Source of the DNA: Georgenia thermotolerans
GTDB lineage: Bacteria; Actinomycetota; Actinomycetes; Actinomycetales; Actinomycetaceae
DNA: 64,000 nt
NCBI RefSeq assembly: GCF_009193185.1
Contig: NZ_VUKF01000019.1
Coordinates: forward strand, 1-64,000
Direction: 5' to 3'
A model generated the notes under the pieces. It worked only from the letters and a program-made list of their open reading frames with translations. It had not been told where the DNA came from and made no database searches. This document shows, piece after piece, positions 1 through 8,416 of the stretch (the first letter of the stretch is position 1; every line of letters begins with the position of its first letter). The translations under genes and the position numbers were made by a program.

Positions 1-904
1 GGTCCCGGGGGCGGGCCAGGCCGCCGCGCACGACCGCACCCCGGCAGCGGCCCCCGCGCCGGCGCCGGGCGGGACGCTGCTGGGCGCGGCCGGCGTGCAC
101 GTGCGCCACGGCGCGGTCCACGCGGTGCGCGGGCTGGACCTGGAGCTGCGCGCGGGCGAGGTGGTCGCCCTCATGGGCCGCAACGGCGCCGGGAAGTCCT
201 CCTTGCTGTGGGCCCTGCAGGGGCAGGGCCCGCGCGCGGCCGGCACGGTGCGGCTGGCCCTCACCGCCGCCGGCCCCGGGCCCCGGGGCCCCGACGCCCC
301 CGCGCACCGCGGCTCGGACCCGGGCCCGGTGGACCCCGCCCGGCTGAGCCCCGGCGAGGCCCGCCGGCACGTCGTCCTGGTGCCGCAGACGCCGTCGGAC
401 CTGCTCTACCTGCCGACCGTGGCGGCCGAGTGCGCCGCCGCGGACGCCCAGGCCGGCGCCGCACCGGGCACGGCGGCCGGCGTGCTCGAGGCCCTCGCGC
501 CCGGGGTCGCGCCGGGGGGCCACCCTCGCGACCTGTCCGAGGGGCAGCGCCTCGCGCTCGCCCTCGCCGTCCAGCTCACCGGCGACCCGGCCGTCGTCCT
601 GCTCGACGAGCCCACCCGCGGCCTGGACTACGCCGCCAAGGCGGCGCTGGCCCGGGCGCTCGGCGCGCTCGCCGCCGAGGGGCGGGCGGTGCTGCTGGCC
701 ACCCACGACGTCGAGTTCGCCGCCGGGTGCGCCCACCGGGTGGTGGTCCTCGCCGAGGGCGAGGTCATCGCCGACGGCCCGGCCCGCGCCGTCCTGGCCG
801 GCTCGGCCGCGTTCGCCCCCCAGGTCGCGAAGATCCTGCGCCCGCTGCCGCTGCTCACCGTCGACGACGTGCGCGCCCGGCTGGCCCGGGCGGGCCGGTC
901 ATGA
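1..904 (+). CDS. ECF-type ABC transporter ATPase, C-terminal half (partial at window edge)
   Basis: The reading frame is open from base 2, so the gene begins before the window; about 300 residues are visible. An Ala/Pro-rich linker (residues ~1-25 of the visible part) leads into a complete ABC ATPase domain with Walker A GRNGAGKSS, a degenerate signature LSEGQRLALA, Walker B VVLLDEPTRGLD and switch His in ATHD. A linker before this domain suggests the usual fused double ATPase of energy-coupling-factor (ECF) importers. The stop overlaps the ATG of the next gene (ATGA), so the two are translationally coupled. The other ATPase half and the EcfT membrane subunit are presumably upstream, outside the window. 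Confidence 0.85.
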   Translation, partial: VPGAGQAAAHDRTPAAAPAPAPGGTLLGAAGVHVRHGAVHAVRGLDLELRAGEVVALMGRNGAGKSSLLWALQGQGPRAAGTVRLALTAAGPGPRGPDAPAHRGSDPGPVDPARLSPGEARRHVVLVPQTPSDLLYLPTVAAECAAADAQAGAAPGTAAGVLEALAPGVAPGGHPRDLSEGQRLALALAVQLTGDPAVVLLDEPTRGLDYAAKAALARALGALAAEGRAVLLATHDVEFAAGCAHRVVVLAEGEVIADGPARAVLAGSAAFAPQVAKILRPLPLLTVDDVRARLARAGRS

Positions 905-1755
905 GCGCCCCGCGGCCCCCGCGCGCGCCGGCCGGGACCTCACCGCCGGCCGCGGGCGACGCGCCGCACCGCGCCGTCAGCGCGGTGCCGCTGAGCCGCC
1001 GCACGGTGGTGGCCCTCGTGCTCGCCTCGGCGGTGGGCGTGCTGGCCTTCGGCTGGCCGTTGCTCGTCGGCGCCGGCGCCCCGCTCGCCGGGACGGACGC
1101 GCCGCTCGTGCTCGCGCTCGTCCTCGCCGGGGTGCTCGCGGTGCTCTTCGTCGGCCTCGGCGCCGGGGACCTCGACGTCAAGGCCGTCGCCGTCCTCGGC
1201 CTGCTCGCGGCCGTCGGCGCGGTGCTGCGCCCCCTCGCCGCCGGCACCGCCGGGGTGGAGACGGTCTTCTTCCTGCTCGTCCTCGCCGGGCGCGTCTTCG
1301 GGCCGGGCTTCGGCTTCGTCCTGGGCGCGATCACCCTGTTCGCCTCCGCCCTGCTCACCGGCGGCGTGGGCCCCTGGCTGCCGTTCCAGATGCTCGGCGC
1401 CGCCTGGGTCGGTCTGGGCGCCGGGCTGCTGCCGCGCCGCCCGCGCGGGGCCGCCGAGCTCGCCCTGCTCGCCGGCTACGCCGTCGGCGCCGCGCTGGCC
1501 TTCGGGCTGGCGATGAACCTGTCGTTCTGGCCGTTCCAGCTGGGCCTGGGCACGCAGCTGTCCTTCGTGGCCGGCGACGCGGTGGCGGCGAACCTCCACC
1601 GGTTCCTGCTCTTCACCCTCACCACGTCGCTGGCGTGGGACCTCGGCCGGGCGGTGACGACGGCGCTGGGCGTGCTGCTGCTCGGGCGTCCGGTGCTCGC
1701 CACCCTGCGCCGGGCCGCGGCCCGGGCGGCGTTCGCCCCAGCGGCACGGGGCTGA
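901..1755 (+). CDS. ECF transporter S (substrate-binding) component
   Basis: A 284-residue integral membrane protein with about six hydrophobic segments after a 35-residue Pro/Ala-rich N-terminus. The central stretch with FGPGFGFVLGAITLFASALL and PWLPFQMLGAAWVGLGAGLL is typical of ECF S components, in which small helices form the vitamin-binding pocket. It would give the upstream ATPase its substrate specificity. Families of this type in actinobacteria have been proposed to carry cobalamin or related vitamins, but the substrate cannot be read from the sequence. The start ATG overlaps the preceding stop by four bases. Confidence 0.75.
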   Translation: MSAPRPPRAPAGTSPPAAGDAPHRAVSAVPLSRRTVVALVLASAVGVLAFGWPLLVGAGAPLAGTDAPLVLALVLAGVLAVLFVGLGAGDLDVKAVAVLGLLAAVGAVLRPLAAGTAGVETVFFLLVLAGRVFGPGFGFVLGAITLFASALLTGGVGPWLPFQMLGAAWVGLGAGLLPRRPRGAAELALLAGYAVGAALAFGLAMNLSFWPFQLGLGTQLSFVAGDAVAANLHRFLLFTLTTSLAWDLGRAVTTALGVLLLGRPVLATLRRAAARAAFAPAARG

Positions 1756-1795
1756 CGCGGCGCCCCGGACGCGGAGGTCGGTCGCCCGCGGCCCC

Positions 1796-2593
1796 TCAGC
1801 CCAGCGCCGCGTCGATGACCGGGCGCGCGGCCCCGGCGCGGTCGAGGAACGCCGTGCCGCCGTCGAGCAGCTCCCGCGCCGCCTCGACCAGCCCGGCGAG
1901 CGCGGTCCACGCGAAGGTGCCGCCCACCGAGATCCGGGCGACGCCCGCCTCGGCCAGCGCGGCGGGTGTCGGCCCGCCCCTGACGAGCAGCACGTTGACC
2001 GGCCGGTCGGTCTCGGCGCAGACCGTGCGGATGTCGTCGAGCTCGCGCATCCCCGGCGCGTAGAGGACGCCGGCGCCGGCCTCCTGGTAGGCCTGCAGCC
2101 GGGCGAGCGTCGCGCGCAGGTCCGGCCGGCCGTGCAGGTAGTTCTCGCACCGCGCCGTGAGCACCAGGGAGCCGGCCGCCCCGGCCGCGGCCTCGATGCG
2201 CTCCCGCGCCAGCCCGGCGTCATAGATCGGGTCGTCGTCGCGGCCCGTGTAGTCCTCGATGGAGCACCCGGCCAGCCCCAGCTCCCGCGCGGTGGTCACG
2301 ATCTCGGCGACGTCCCGCGGGGCATCGGCGTACCCGTTCTCCAGGTCGGCCGACACCGGCACGCCGACCGCGTGCACCAGCTGGGCCGCGTTCGTGAGCG
2401 CCTCCTCCCGGGTGACCTCGCCGTCGCGGCGCCCCAGCGTCGCGGCGAAGCCGCTGCTGGTCGTCGCGACCGCCGCGAACCCGAGCTCCTCGAGGACCTT
2501 CGCCGACCCGGCGTCCCAGGCGTTGGGCAGCAGCAGCGGTGACCCCGGACGGTGCAGCGCCCGGAACCGCTCGGCGAGGTGCTCGACGGACAT
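1796..2593 (-). CDS. Isocitrate lyase/PEP mutase family protein
   Basis: A 265-residue TIM-barrel enzyme of the isocitrate lyase/phosphoenolpyruvate mutase superfamily. Visible family features are LLPNAWDAGSA near residue 21, TTSSGFAATLG, the metal-site strand PVSADLENGYAD around residue 80, GCSIEDYTG and a late RISVGGTFAW. The length fits the short bacterial subgroup (2-methylisocitrate lyase-like or oxaloacetate/carboxyphosphonoenolpyruvate-type). The classical isocitrate lyase KKCGH loop is absent, so glyoxylate-shunt activity is unlikely; C-C or P-C bond lyase activity on a small oxo acid is the safest statement. It is transcribed divergently from nrdJ with no obvious functional link. Confidence 0.8.
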   Translation of the reverse strand: MSVEHLAERFRALHRPGSPLLLPNAWDAGSAKVLEELGFAAVATTSSGFAATLGRRDGEVTREEALTNAAQLVHAVGVPVSADLENGYADAPRDVAEIVTTARELGLAGCSIEDYTGRDDDPIYDAGLARERIEAAAGAAGSLVLTARCENYLHGRPDLRATLARLQAYQEAGAGVLYAPGMRELDDIRTVCAETDRPVNVLLVRGGPTPAALAEAGVARISVGGTFAWTALAGLVEAARELLDGGTAFLDRAGAARPVIDAALG

Positions 2594-2724
2594 GGCGCGA
2601 CGTTAGCGGCCCCGATGTCCGGGCGCACGCATCCGCCTCCCAGGCCTGTGACGTCCGCGCGCCGGTGCCGCCGGCACGGACGTCACGGCACGACACGCGA
2701 CCGAGGTCCTACACCCCGCGCCAA

Positions 2725-2775
2725 CCACAACATATGGTGTTCCGGCAATCACTCGAACCCCACATCTTGTGGTGA
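2725..2775 (+). promoter_or_regulatory. Probable NrdR boxes and promoter of nrdJ
   Basis: CCACAACATATGGTGT (2725-2740) matches the NrdR box consensus acaCwAtATaTwGtgt at about 13 of 16 positions. A second, weaker element with CCACA-TCT-TGTGG symmetry lies at 2760-2772. It overlaps a plausible -35 GTGACA (2772-2777), 17 bp before a -10-like GACAAT (2795-2800). NrdR represses ribonucleotide reductase genes when dATP/ATP is high. The 35-bp offset between boxes is slightly longer than the usual 31-32 bp, so the second box is tentative. Confidence 0.5.
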
Positions 2776-2849
2776 CACGACGTCAGAACAGGCGGACAAT
2801 GGGCGCGAAGACGCCCATTTCGGGTCCTGGGCGACGCGAAGGAGAGGAC

Positions 2850-5681
2850 ATGTCCGTGACCCCCGCCCCCAAGCGGTCGGCCCGCACCTCCGGCCGCAAG
2901 GGCCTGACGATCCCGCGCGTGTTCTCCACGGCGGGCACGCACCCGTACGACCAGGTCACGTGGGAACGCCGGGACATCGTCCAGACGAACTGGAAGACCG
3001 GGGAGACGATCTTCGAGCAGCGCGGCACCGAGTTCCCCGCGTCCTGGTCGGTCAACGCCTCGACCATCGTGGCGACGAAGTACTTCCGCGGCGCCGTGGG
3101 CTCTCCCGAGCGCGAGCACAGCCTGCGCCAGATCATCGACCGCGTCGTCGGCGCCTACACCGCCGCCGGCCGCGAGCACGGGTACTTCGCCACCGACGAC
3201 GACGCCGCGGTCTTCTCCGACGAGCTCACCTGGCTGCTGCTGCACCAGGTCTTCGCGTTCAACTCGCCGGTGTGGTTCAACGTCGGCACGCCCGCGCCCC
3301 AGCAGGTCAGCGCCTGCTTCATCCTCTCCGTCGACGACACCATGGAGTCGATCCTCAACTGGTACCGCGAGGAGGGGATGATCTTCAAGGGCGGGTCCGG
3401 GGCGGGCCTGAACCTCTCGCGCATCCGCTCCTCCAAGGAGCTGCTCTCCTCCGGCGGCAACGCCTCCGGCCCGGTGTCCTTCATGCGCGGGGCGGACGCC
3501 TCCGCCGGCACCATCAAGTCCGGCGGCGCCACCCGCCGCGCGGCGAAGATGGTCGTCCTGGACGTCGACCACCCCGACATCGAGGAGTTCGTGGAGACCA
3601 AGGCGCGCGAGGAGGACAAGATCCGCGCGCTGCGGGCGGCCGGGTTCGACATGGACCTCGGCGGCCGGGACATCACCTCGGTGCAGTACCAGAACGCCAA
3701 CAACTCCGTGCGCGTCACCGACGAGTTCATGCGCGCCGTCGAGACCGGCGGCACGTTCGACCTCAAGGCCCGCCAGGACGGCCACGTCGTCGAGACCGTC
3801 GACGCCAAGGCGCTGTTCCGCAAGATCGCCCAGGCCGCCTGGGAGTGCGCCGACCCCGGCATCCAGTACGACGACACCATCAACGACTGGCACACCTCGC
3901 CCGAGGCCGGCCGGATCACCGCGTCCAACCCGTGCAGCGAGTACATGCACCTGGACAACTCCTCGTGCAACCTCTCCTCGATCAACCTCCTGACGTTCCT
4001 GCGCGAGGACGACACCTTCGACGCCGAGCGGTTCACCGCCGCCGTCGAGCTGATCATCACGGCGATGGACATCTCCATCTCCTTCGCCGACTTTCCCACC
4101 GAGGCCATTGCCGCGACCACCCGCGCCTACCGCCAGCTGGGCATCGGCTACGCCAACCTCGGCGCCCTGCTCATGGCCACCGGCCACGGCTACGACTCCG
4201 ACGGCGGGCGCGCCCTCGCCGCCGCGATCACCTCCCTGATGACCGCCACGGCGTACCGCCGCTCGGCCGAGCTGGCCGCGGCCCTGGGCCCCTACGACGG
4301 CTACGCCCGCGACGCCGCCGCCCACCAGCGGGTGGTGCGCAAGCACGCCGCGGCCAACGACGACCTGCGCACCGTCAACGCCATGGACGCCGCGCTCCAC
4401 GCGGCCGCGACCGCCGAGTGGCAGCGCGGGCTGCGGCTGGGCGGCGAGGCCGGGTGGCGCAACGCCCAGGTCTCCCTGCTCGCCCCCACCGGGACGATCG
4501 GCTTCATGATGGACTGCGACACCACCGGCATCGAGCCGGACTTCTCGCTGGTGAAGTTCAAGAAGCTCGTCGGCGGCGGCTCCATGCAGATCGTCAACCA
4601 GACCGTGCCGCGCGCGCTGCGCCGCCTGGGCTACCCGGAGGAGACCGTCGAGGCGATCGTCGAGCACATCGCCACGAACGGCCACGTCGTCGACGCCCCG
4701 GGCTTGCGGCCCGAGCACTACGAGGTCTTCGACACCGCCATGGGCCGGCGCGCCATCGCCCCCATGGGGCACGTGAAGATGATGGCCGCCGTCCAGCCGT
4801 TCCTCTCCGGGGCCATCTCCAAGACGGTCAACCTCCCCGAGTCGGCGACGGTGGAGGACATCGAGCGGGTCTACTTCGACGGCTGGAAGCTCGGCCTCAA
4901 GGCGCTGGCGGTCTACCGCGACAACTGCAAGGTGGGCCAGCCGCTGTCCGACGGCAAGAGCGAGAAGCGGGGCGCCTCCGCCCCGGCCGCGGCCGCGAGC
5001 AGCGAGGCGCCCGCCGGCAACGAGCCGGCGCGCGCGGTGCGCCGCCGGCTGCCCAAGTCCCGGCCCTCGGTGACGACGTCGTTCCGCGTCGGCGGGGCGG
5101 AGGGGTACATGACCGCCGGGTCCTACCCCGACGACGGCCTGGGCGAGGTCTTCCTCAAGCTCGGCAAGCAGGGCTCGACCCTGGCCGGGGTCATGGACGC
5201 CTTCTCCATCGCCGTCTCGATCGGCCTGCAGCACGGCGTGCCCCTGGAGGTGTTCGTCCAGAAGTTCACCAACCTGCGCTTCGAGCCGGCCGGCATGACC
5301 GACGACCCCGACATCCGGATGGCGCAGTCGATCGTGGACTACATCTTCCGCCGCCTCGCCCTGGACTACCTGCCCTACGAGACCCGGGCCGGCATGGGCA
5401 TCCACACCACGGCCGAGCGCAAGCGCTACGCCGAGACCGGCTCCTACGAGGAGGCCACCGAGGACGCCGAGGACGTCGAGGCCGAGCTGGAGACCTTCAA
5501 CCAGACCGCCGGCGACGAGCCGCGGCTGCCCTCGCGGGCGCACTCGAGCGCCGAGCTCCTCGAGCTGCAGCAGGGCCAGGCCGCCGATGCCCCGCTGTGC
5601 ATGTCGTGCGGGACGAAGATGCGCCCGGCGGGCAGCTGCTACGTCTGCGAGAACTGCGGGTCGACGTCGGGCTGCAGCTGA
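2850..5681 (+). CDS. nrdJ: Vitamin B12-dependent (class II) ribonucleoside-diphosphate reductase
   Basis: A 943-residue adenosylcobalamin-dependent reductase making deoxyribonucleotides, independent of oxygen. The start at 2850 is preceded by AAGGAGAGG; an in-frame GTG at 2769 would lie inside the regulatory region. Visible features include a redox Cys at ~156 (SACFILSVDD), the catalytic NPCSE motif with the thiyl-radical Cys at ~362, the finger-loop region SSCNLSSINL, APTGTIGFMMDCDTTGIEPD, and a C-terminal zinc-like Cys cluster (CMSCGTKM...CYVCENCG...GCS) that re-reduces the active site. No nrdR gene and no recognisable cobalamin riboswitch lie beside it. Control by NrdR is inferred from the upstream boxes. 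A hairpin terminator follows. Confidence 0.97.
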   Translation: MSVTPAPKRSARTSGRKGLTIPRVFSTAGTHPYDQVTWERRDIVQTNWKTGETIFEQRGTEFPASWSVNASTIVATKYFRGAVGSPEREHSLRQIIDRVVGAYTAAGREHGYFATDDDAAVFSDELTWLLLHQVFAFNSPVWFNVGTPAPQQVSACFILSVDDTMESILNWYREEGMIFKGGSGAGLNLSRIRSSKELLSSGGNASGPVSFMRGADASAGTIKSGGATRRAAKMVVLDVDHPDIEEFVETKAREEDKIRALRAAGFDMDLGGRDITSVQYQNANNSVRVTDEFMRAVETGGTFDLKARQDGHVVETVDAKALFRKIAQAAWECADPGIQYDDTINDWHTSPEAGRITASNPCSEYMHLDNSSCNLSSINLLTFLREDDTFDAERFTAAVELIITAMDISISFADFPTEAIAATTRAYRQLGIGYANLGALLMATGHGYDSDGGRALAAAITSLMTATAYRRSAELAAALGPYDGYARDAAAHQRVVRKHAAANDDLRTVNAMDAALHAAATAEWQRGLRLGGEAGWRNAQVSLLAPTGTIGFMMDCDTTGIEPDFSLVKFKKLVGGGSMQIVNQTVPRALRRLGYPEETVEAIVEHIATNGHVVDAPGLRPEHYEVFDTAMGRRAIAPMGHVKMMAAVQPFLSGAISKTVNLPESATVEDIERVYFDGWKLGLKALAVYRDNCKVGQPLSDGKSEKRGASAPAAAASSEAPAGNEPARAVRRRLPKSRPSVTTSFRVGGAEGYMTAGSYPDDGLGEVFLKLGKQGSTLAGVMDAFSIAVSIGLQHGVPLEVFVQKFTNLRFEPAGMTDDPDIRMAQSIVDYIFRRLALDYLPYETRAGMGIHTTAERKRYAETGSYEEATEDAEDVEAELETFNQTAGDEPRLPSRAHSSAELLELQQGQAADAPLCMSCGTKMRPAGSCYVCENCGSTSGCS

Positions 5682-5714
5682 CCCCGACGGGGCTTGCCGC
5701 CGACCACCCCACGC

Positions 5715-5754
5715 CCAGGACGCCATCCCGGCTGCGGCCAGAATGGCGTCCTGG
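5715..5754 (+). terminator. Terminator after nrdJ
   Basis: Twelve-base perfect arms CCAGGACGCCAT (5715-5726) and ATGGCGTCCTGG (5743-5754) enclose a 16-nt loop, 34 bases after the nrdJ stop. There is no T-run, as is common in high-GC actinobacteria. Confidence 0.7.
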
Positions 5755-5894
5755 CTGCTGGGAGGGCAGGACCTGACAGATCGGTCAGGTTTACCAGCGT
5801 GCCTCCAGGTCTTCTCAGCGTGCTTGCAGCGACCGCTCGCAGCGTGAGGCGTGCCAGAAGCAGTACCGCCAGAAGTTCAGGGAAAGGACCTGAT

Positions 5895-6128
5895 ATGCGT
5901 CGCAAGATCCTCAGCGCGCTGGCAGCGGCGGTCGTCGGTGTGACCGCCCTCGGGGGCGCGGGCACCGCCTTCGCCTCGACCACGGCCACCGGCCCGCACG
6001 AGGGCACCCACCACGAGTTCCGGCACCACGTGCGGCACCACGTGGTCCACCGGCACCACTTCAAGCACCACGTGCGTCACCACGTGCGGCACCACGTCAT
6101 GCACCACAAGTTCCACGACCGGGTCTGA
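5895..6128 (+). CDS. Secreted histidine-rich peptide
   Basis: A 77-residue precursor. Residues 1-27 form a clear Sec signal peptide (MRRKILSALA, a hydrophobic Ala/Val/Gly core, cleavage after TAFA). The mature ~50 residues contain 19 histidines, mostly as HH pairs in a repeating pattern HHVRHHV, separated by Arg, Val, Lys or Phe, and no Cys. The start follows GGAAAGGACC. A terminator hairpin follows at once, so it is a monocistron. Such composition suggests extracellular Zn/Cu/Ni/haem binding or a pH-dependent cationic peptide with antimicrobial character; no known family is recognised. The export signal is clear; the function is inference. Confidence 0.8.
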   Translation: MRRKILSALAAAVVGVTALGGAGTAFASTTATGPHEGTHHEFRHHVRHHVVHRHHFKHHVRHHVRHHVMHHKFHDRV

Positions 6129-6144
6129 TGGCCCGTGCGACGAC

Positions 6145-6172
6145 AGGGCGGCCGGGGCTCCCCGGCCGCCCT
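6145..6172 (+). terminator. Terminator after the His-rich peptide gene
   Basis: Arms AGGGCGGCCGGGG (6145-6157) and CCCCGGCCGCCCT (6160-6172) form a near-perfect GC hairpin followed by CTTCTGTGTG. It lies between the His-rich peptide gene and the convergent PIG-L gene and could serve both strands. Confidence 0.75.
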
Positions 6173-6198
6173 TCTGTGTGCCGTCCCGGGCTGGCCGT

Positions 6199-7116
6199 TC
6201 AGCCCGGGACGGCGGCGGTGTGCAGGTAGGACGTCAGGTGCCCGTCCGCGCTCAGCATCGCGAAGGACCAGGGCGTGCTGCGATAGCCGATCGCGTCGAG
6301 CCCCGCCGCCGGGTCGGCGTGCCGGTACGCCCGGATCGCGGCCCGGACCGCCCGCACGTCGGCAGGGGTGAGCGCCTGGAAGCGCCGGAGCTCCGGGCGC
6401 GGGATGACGAGCTTCTCGTACGGCCGCACCCAGAACAGCGCGTCGTGGACGAGCCCCGCGTCGGCCAGGTCCTTGAGGACCCGCCCGTTCGCGCGGTGCA
6501 AGGGGTTGGGGTCGTCGACGTAGGAGTGCGCCACGTGCGTCACCGATCGCCCGGCCCGCGCCTCGGACCGCTCCAGCCGCAGCGCCGTCGCCCGCATCTC
6601 GGCGAGGTTGTCGGCGGGCCCGGGCTGGAGGTCGGGCAGGACGACGACGTGGCCCGCCTCCACGCCGAGGGCGCGCATGGCCGCGCCGAGCTCGGAGACG
6701 CGCCGGGCGCCGATCTCGGCCAGGGTCATGCCGGCGAGGGACGGGCCCGGCAGGGCCGGGGCCACGCCCCGGCCCTGGGAGACGAGGACGACGTAGACGT
6801 TCCCGGCGCCCTTCTGGGCCAGGGCGGCGCGGATGGCGCTGGCCCCGAGGAGCGTCTCGTCGTCGGGGTGCTCGGGGTAGAACACGACGACGTCGCCGGC
6901 GAAGCGGGGGTTCTCGGTCACGGGTGGTTCGTCGAGGACCACGGGCACGACGAGCGCCAGGACGGCGATCGCGGCCAGTGCGCGCACCAGCCGCCCGCCC
7001 AGGCCCGGGCCGCCGCCCGGGGGTCGCGGCCGCGCCCGACCCTGCTCGGCCCGGACGGGTTCGGGGGCCCCGCGGGTGCCGGACCGGCGTGGCCGCGTCG
7101 ATGTCGCGCGCGCCAC
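6199..7116 (-). CDS. PIG-L (LmbE-like) deacetylase family protein, membrane-anchored
   Basis: A 305-residue protein. After a basic Pro-rich N-terminus (1-41) comes one hydrophobic segment (~43-61), then the PIG-L fold. The zinc motif PEHPDDE is at residues 81-87, and a second metal-ligand region is around VAHSYVDDPNPLH. Family members remove N-acetyl groups from GlcNAc-containing substrates (mycothiol, GPI or antibiotic precursors). The predicted topology places this one outside the membrane, so an envelope sugar is a more likely substrate than mycothiol. Start GTG at 7116; the exact start is uncertain. It is divergent from the esterase/MprF operon. Confidence 0.8.
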   Translation of the reverse strand: MARATSTRPRRSGTRGAPEPVRAEQGRARPRPPGGGPGLGGRLVRALAAIAVLALVVPVVLDEPPVTENPRFAGDVVVFYPEHPDDETLLGASAIRAALAQKGAGNVYVVLVSQGRGVAPALPGPSLAGMTLAEIGARRVSELGAAMRALGVEAGHVVVLPDLQPGPADNLAEMRATALRLERSEARAGRSVTHVAHSYVDDPNPLHRANGRVLKDLADAGLVHDALFWVRPYEKLVIPRPELRRFQALTPADVRAVRAAIRAYRHADPAAGLDAIGYRSTPWSFAMLSADGHLTSYLHTAAVPG

Positions 7117-7273
7117 GTCAGCGCCCCCCGCAACGGTGCGGCGGGGCCGCGAGCGGGTGACACCCGGGGGTCACAGGACAAGGATGGACCCGAGCACCCG
7201 TGGAGCGGGAGCGTTCAGCCCGGCCTCAGGTGCGCCCCAGCAACGTCCCAGGTCCGTGCGGCTCAATGGAGAG

Positions 7274-8416
7274 ATGCGAGTGGGACTCATGCCGTCGAGC
7301 TCGGTCGCACCGCACGAGCTGCTGGCGCGCCTCGCGCACGAGCACGGGCTCTTCACCTCGCCCCTGGTGGGCACCGTCCTCGCCGTGGTCGCCGCGGTCC
7401 TGGCCCTGCTGCTCCTGCGCCGGGTGCGCCGGGCCGGCGGACCGGCCGGGATGGGCCGGGCCCGCTTCGCCGCCCGCACGGTCTCGGTCCTGGGCGTGGT
7501 CGCGCTGGCCACCGCCGCCTACGTCAACGCCTACGCCGGCTACCTGCCCACGCCCGACGCGCTGGCGCAGGCGGCCGGGCTCTCCACGGTCGCCGCGGCC
7601 GGGGTGAGCCGGCCGCCGCGCACGGGCGACCCGGGACAGGTCACCGCCGTCCGGATCACCGCGCCGGACCTGGGCGTCACCGGCGGCAGGACGTACATCT
7701 ACACGCCCGCCGGCTACGACCGCTCGCCCACCCGCCGATACCCCGTCATCTACCTCATCCCGGGCTCGCCGGGCACCCCCAGCGACTGGTTCCGCACCGG
7801 CCGCGTCGACCAGCTGGTGGAGTCGCTCGTCCGGGCCCACGCCATGCCGCCCGCCATCGTCGTGGCGATGAACCCCTGCGCCGGGATCACCGGGGACACC
7901 GAGAGCCTCGACGTCGTCCGCGGCCCGCGGGTGGAGACCTACTACACGCAGGTGGTCCTGCCCTACGTGGACGCGCACTACCGCACCGTCCCCGACCGGG
8001 CCCACCGGGTCATCGGCGGGATGTCCTCGGGCGGCTTCGGCGCGCTCAACGTCGGGCTGCACCACCTCGGCCTGTACGGGACCGTCCTCGCCTTCGAGCC
8101 CTACGGCGACCCCGGGGCCGCCAACCTCCGCCACCTGCTCGGCGGCGACGTCGCCCGGTTCCGGGCCAACTCGCCGCGCCACTACATCCCCACCATGGCC
8201 TTCCCCCAGCGGGTCGGCGTCTTCCTCGACGTCGGCGGGGCCACCGGGCGCGACGTGACCGACGTGCAGACCCTGGCCGCCGAGCTGACCGCCCGGGGCC
8301 AGCAGGTCGAGCTGCGCGTCGAGCCCGGCCAGCACCACACCTGGACCGAGACGGTCGCCGGCCTGCCGTACGGGCTGGCCTTCGCCGGCTCCCGCCTCTC
8401 CGGCGCGTCCGGGTGA
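7274..8416 (+). CDS. Membrane-anchored esterase (esterase D/Ag85-like alpha/beta hydrolase)
   Basis: About 380 residues from the ATG at 7274 (an ATG at 7289 is also possible). Two N-terminal membrane segments (~26-48 and ~66-88) are followed by a putative-esterase domain. It has YTPAGYDRSPTRRYPVIYLI, the oxyanion region PGSPGT, the nucleophile elbow GMSSGG with Ser ~251, VFLDVGG (acid region) and the C-terminal catalytic His in QHHTW. The stop overlaps the GTG start of the aminoacyl-phosphatidylglycerol synthase-like gene (GTGA). Paired genes of this kind (for example PA0919/PA0920 in Pseudomonas) encode an aminoacyl-PG hydrolase and synthase. That role is inferred here from context. Confidence 0.8.
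   Translation: MRVGLMPSSSVAPHELLARLAHEHGLFTSPLVGTVLAVVAAVLALLLLRRVRRAGGPAGMGRARFAARTVSVLGVVALATAAYVNAYAGYLPTPDALAQAAGLSTVAAAGVSRPPRTGDPGQVTAVRITAPDLGVTGGRTYIYTPAGYDRSPTRRYPVIYLIPGSPGTPSDWFRTGRVDQLVESLVRAHAMPPAIVVAMNPCAGITGDTESLDVVRGPRVETYYTQVVLPYVDAHYRTVPDRAHRVIGGMSSGGFGALNVGLHHLGLYGTVLAFEPYGDPGAANLRHLLGGDVARFRANSPRHYIPTMAFPQRVGVFLDVGGATGRDVTDVQTLAAELTARGQQVELRVEPGQHHTWTETVAGLPYGLAFAGSRLSGASG

Noticed and set aside
2594-2849. Cobalamin riboswitch upstream of nrdJ
   Set aside because: The leader is only about 43 bases after the predicted start site and no B12-box-like sequence is seen.
2709-5726. 1005-codon minus-strand frame opposite nrdJ
   Set aside because: Shadow of nrdJ: low-complexity Val/Gly/Leu/Asp/Arg translation with no recognisable domains.
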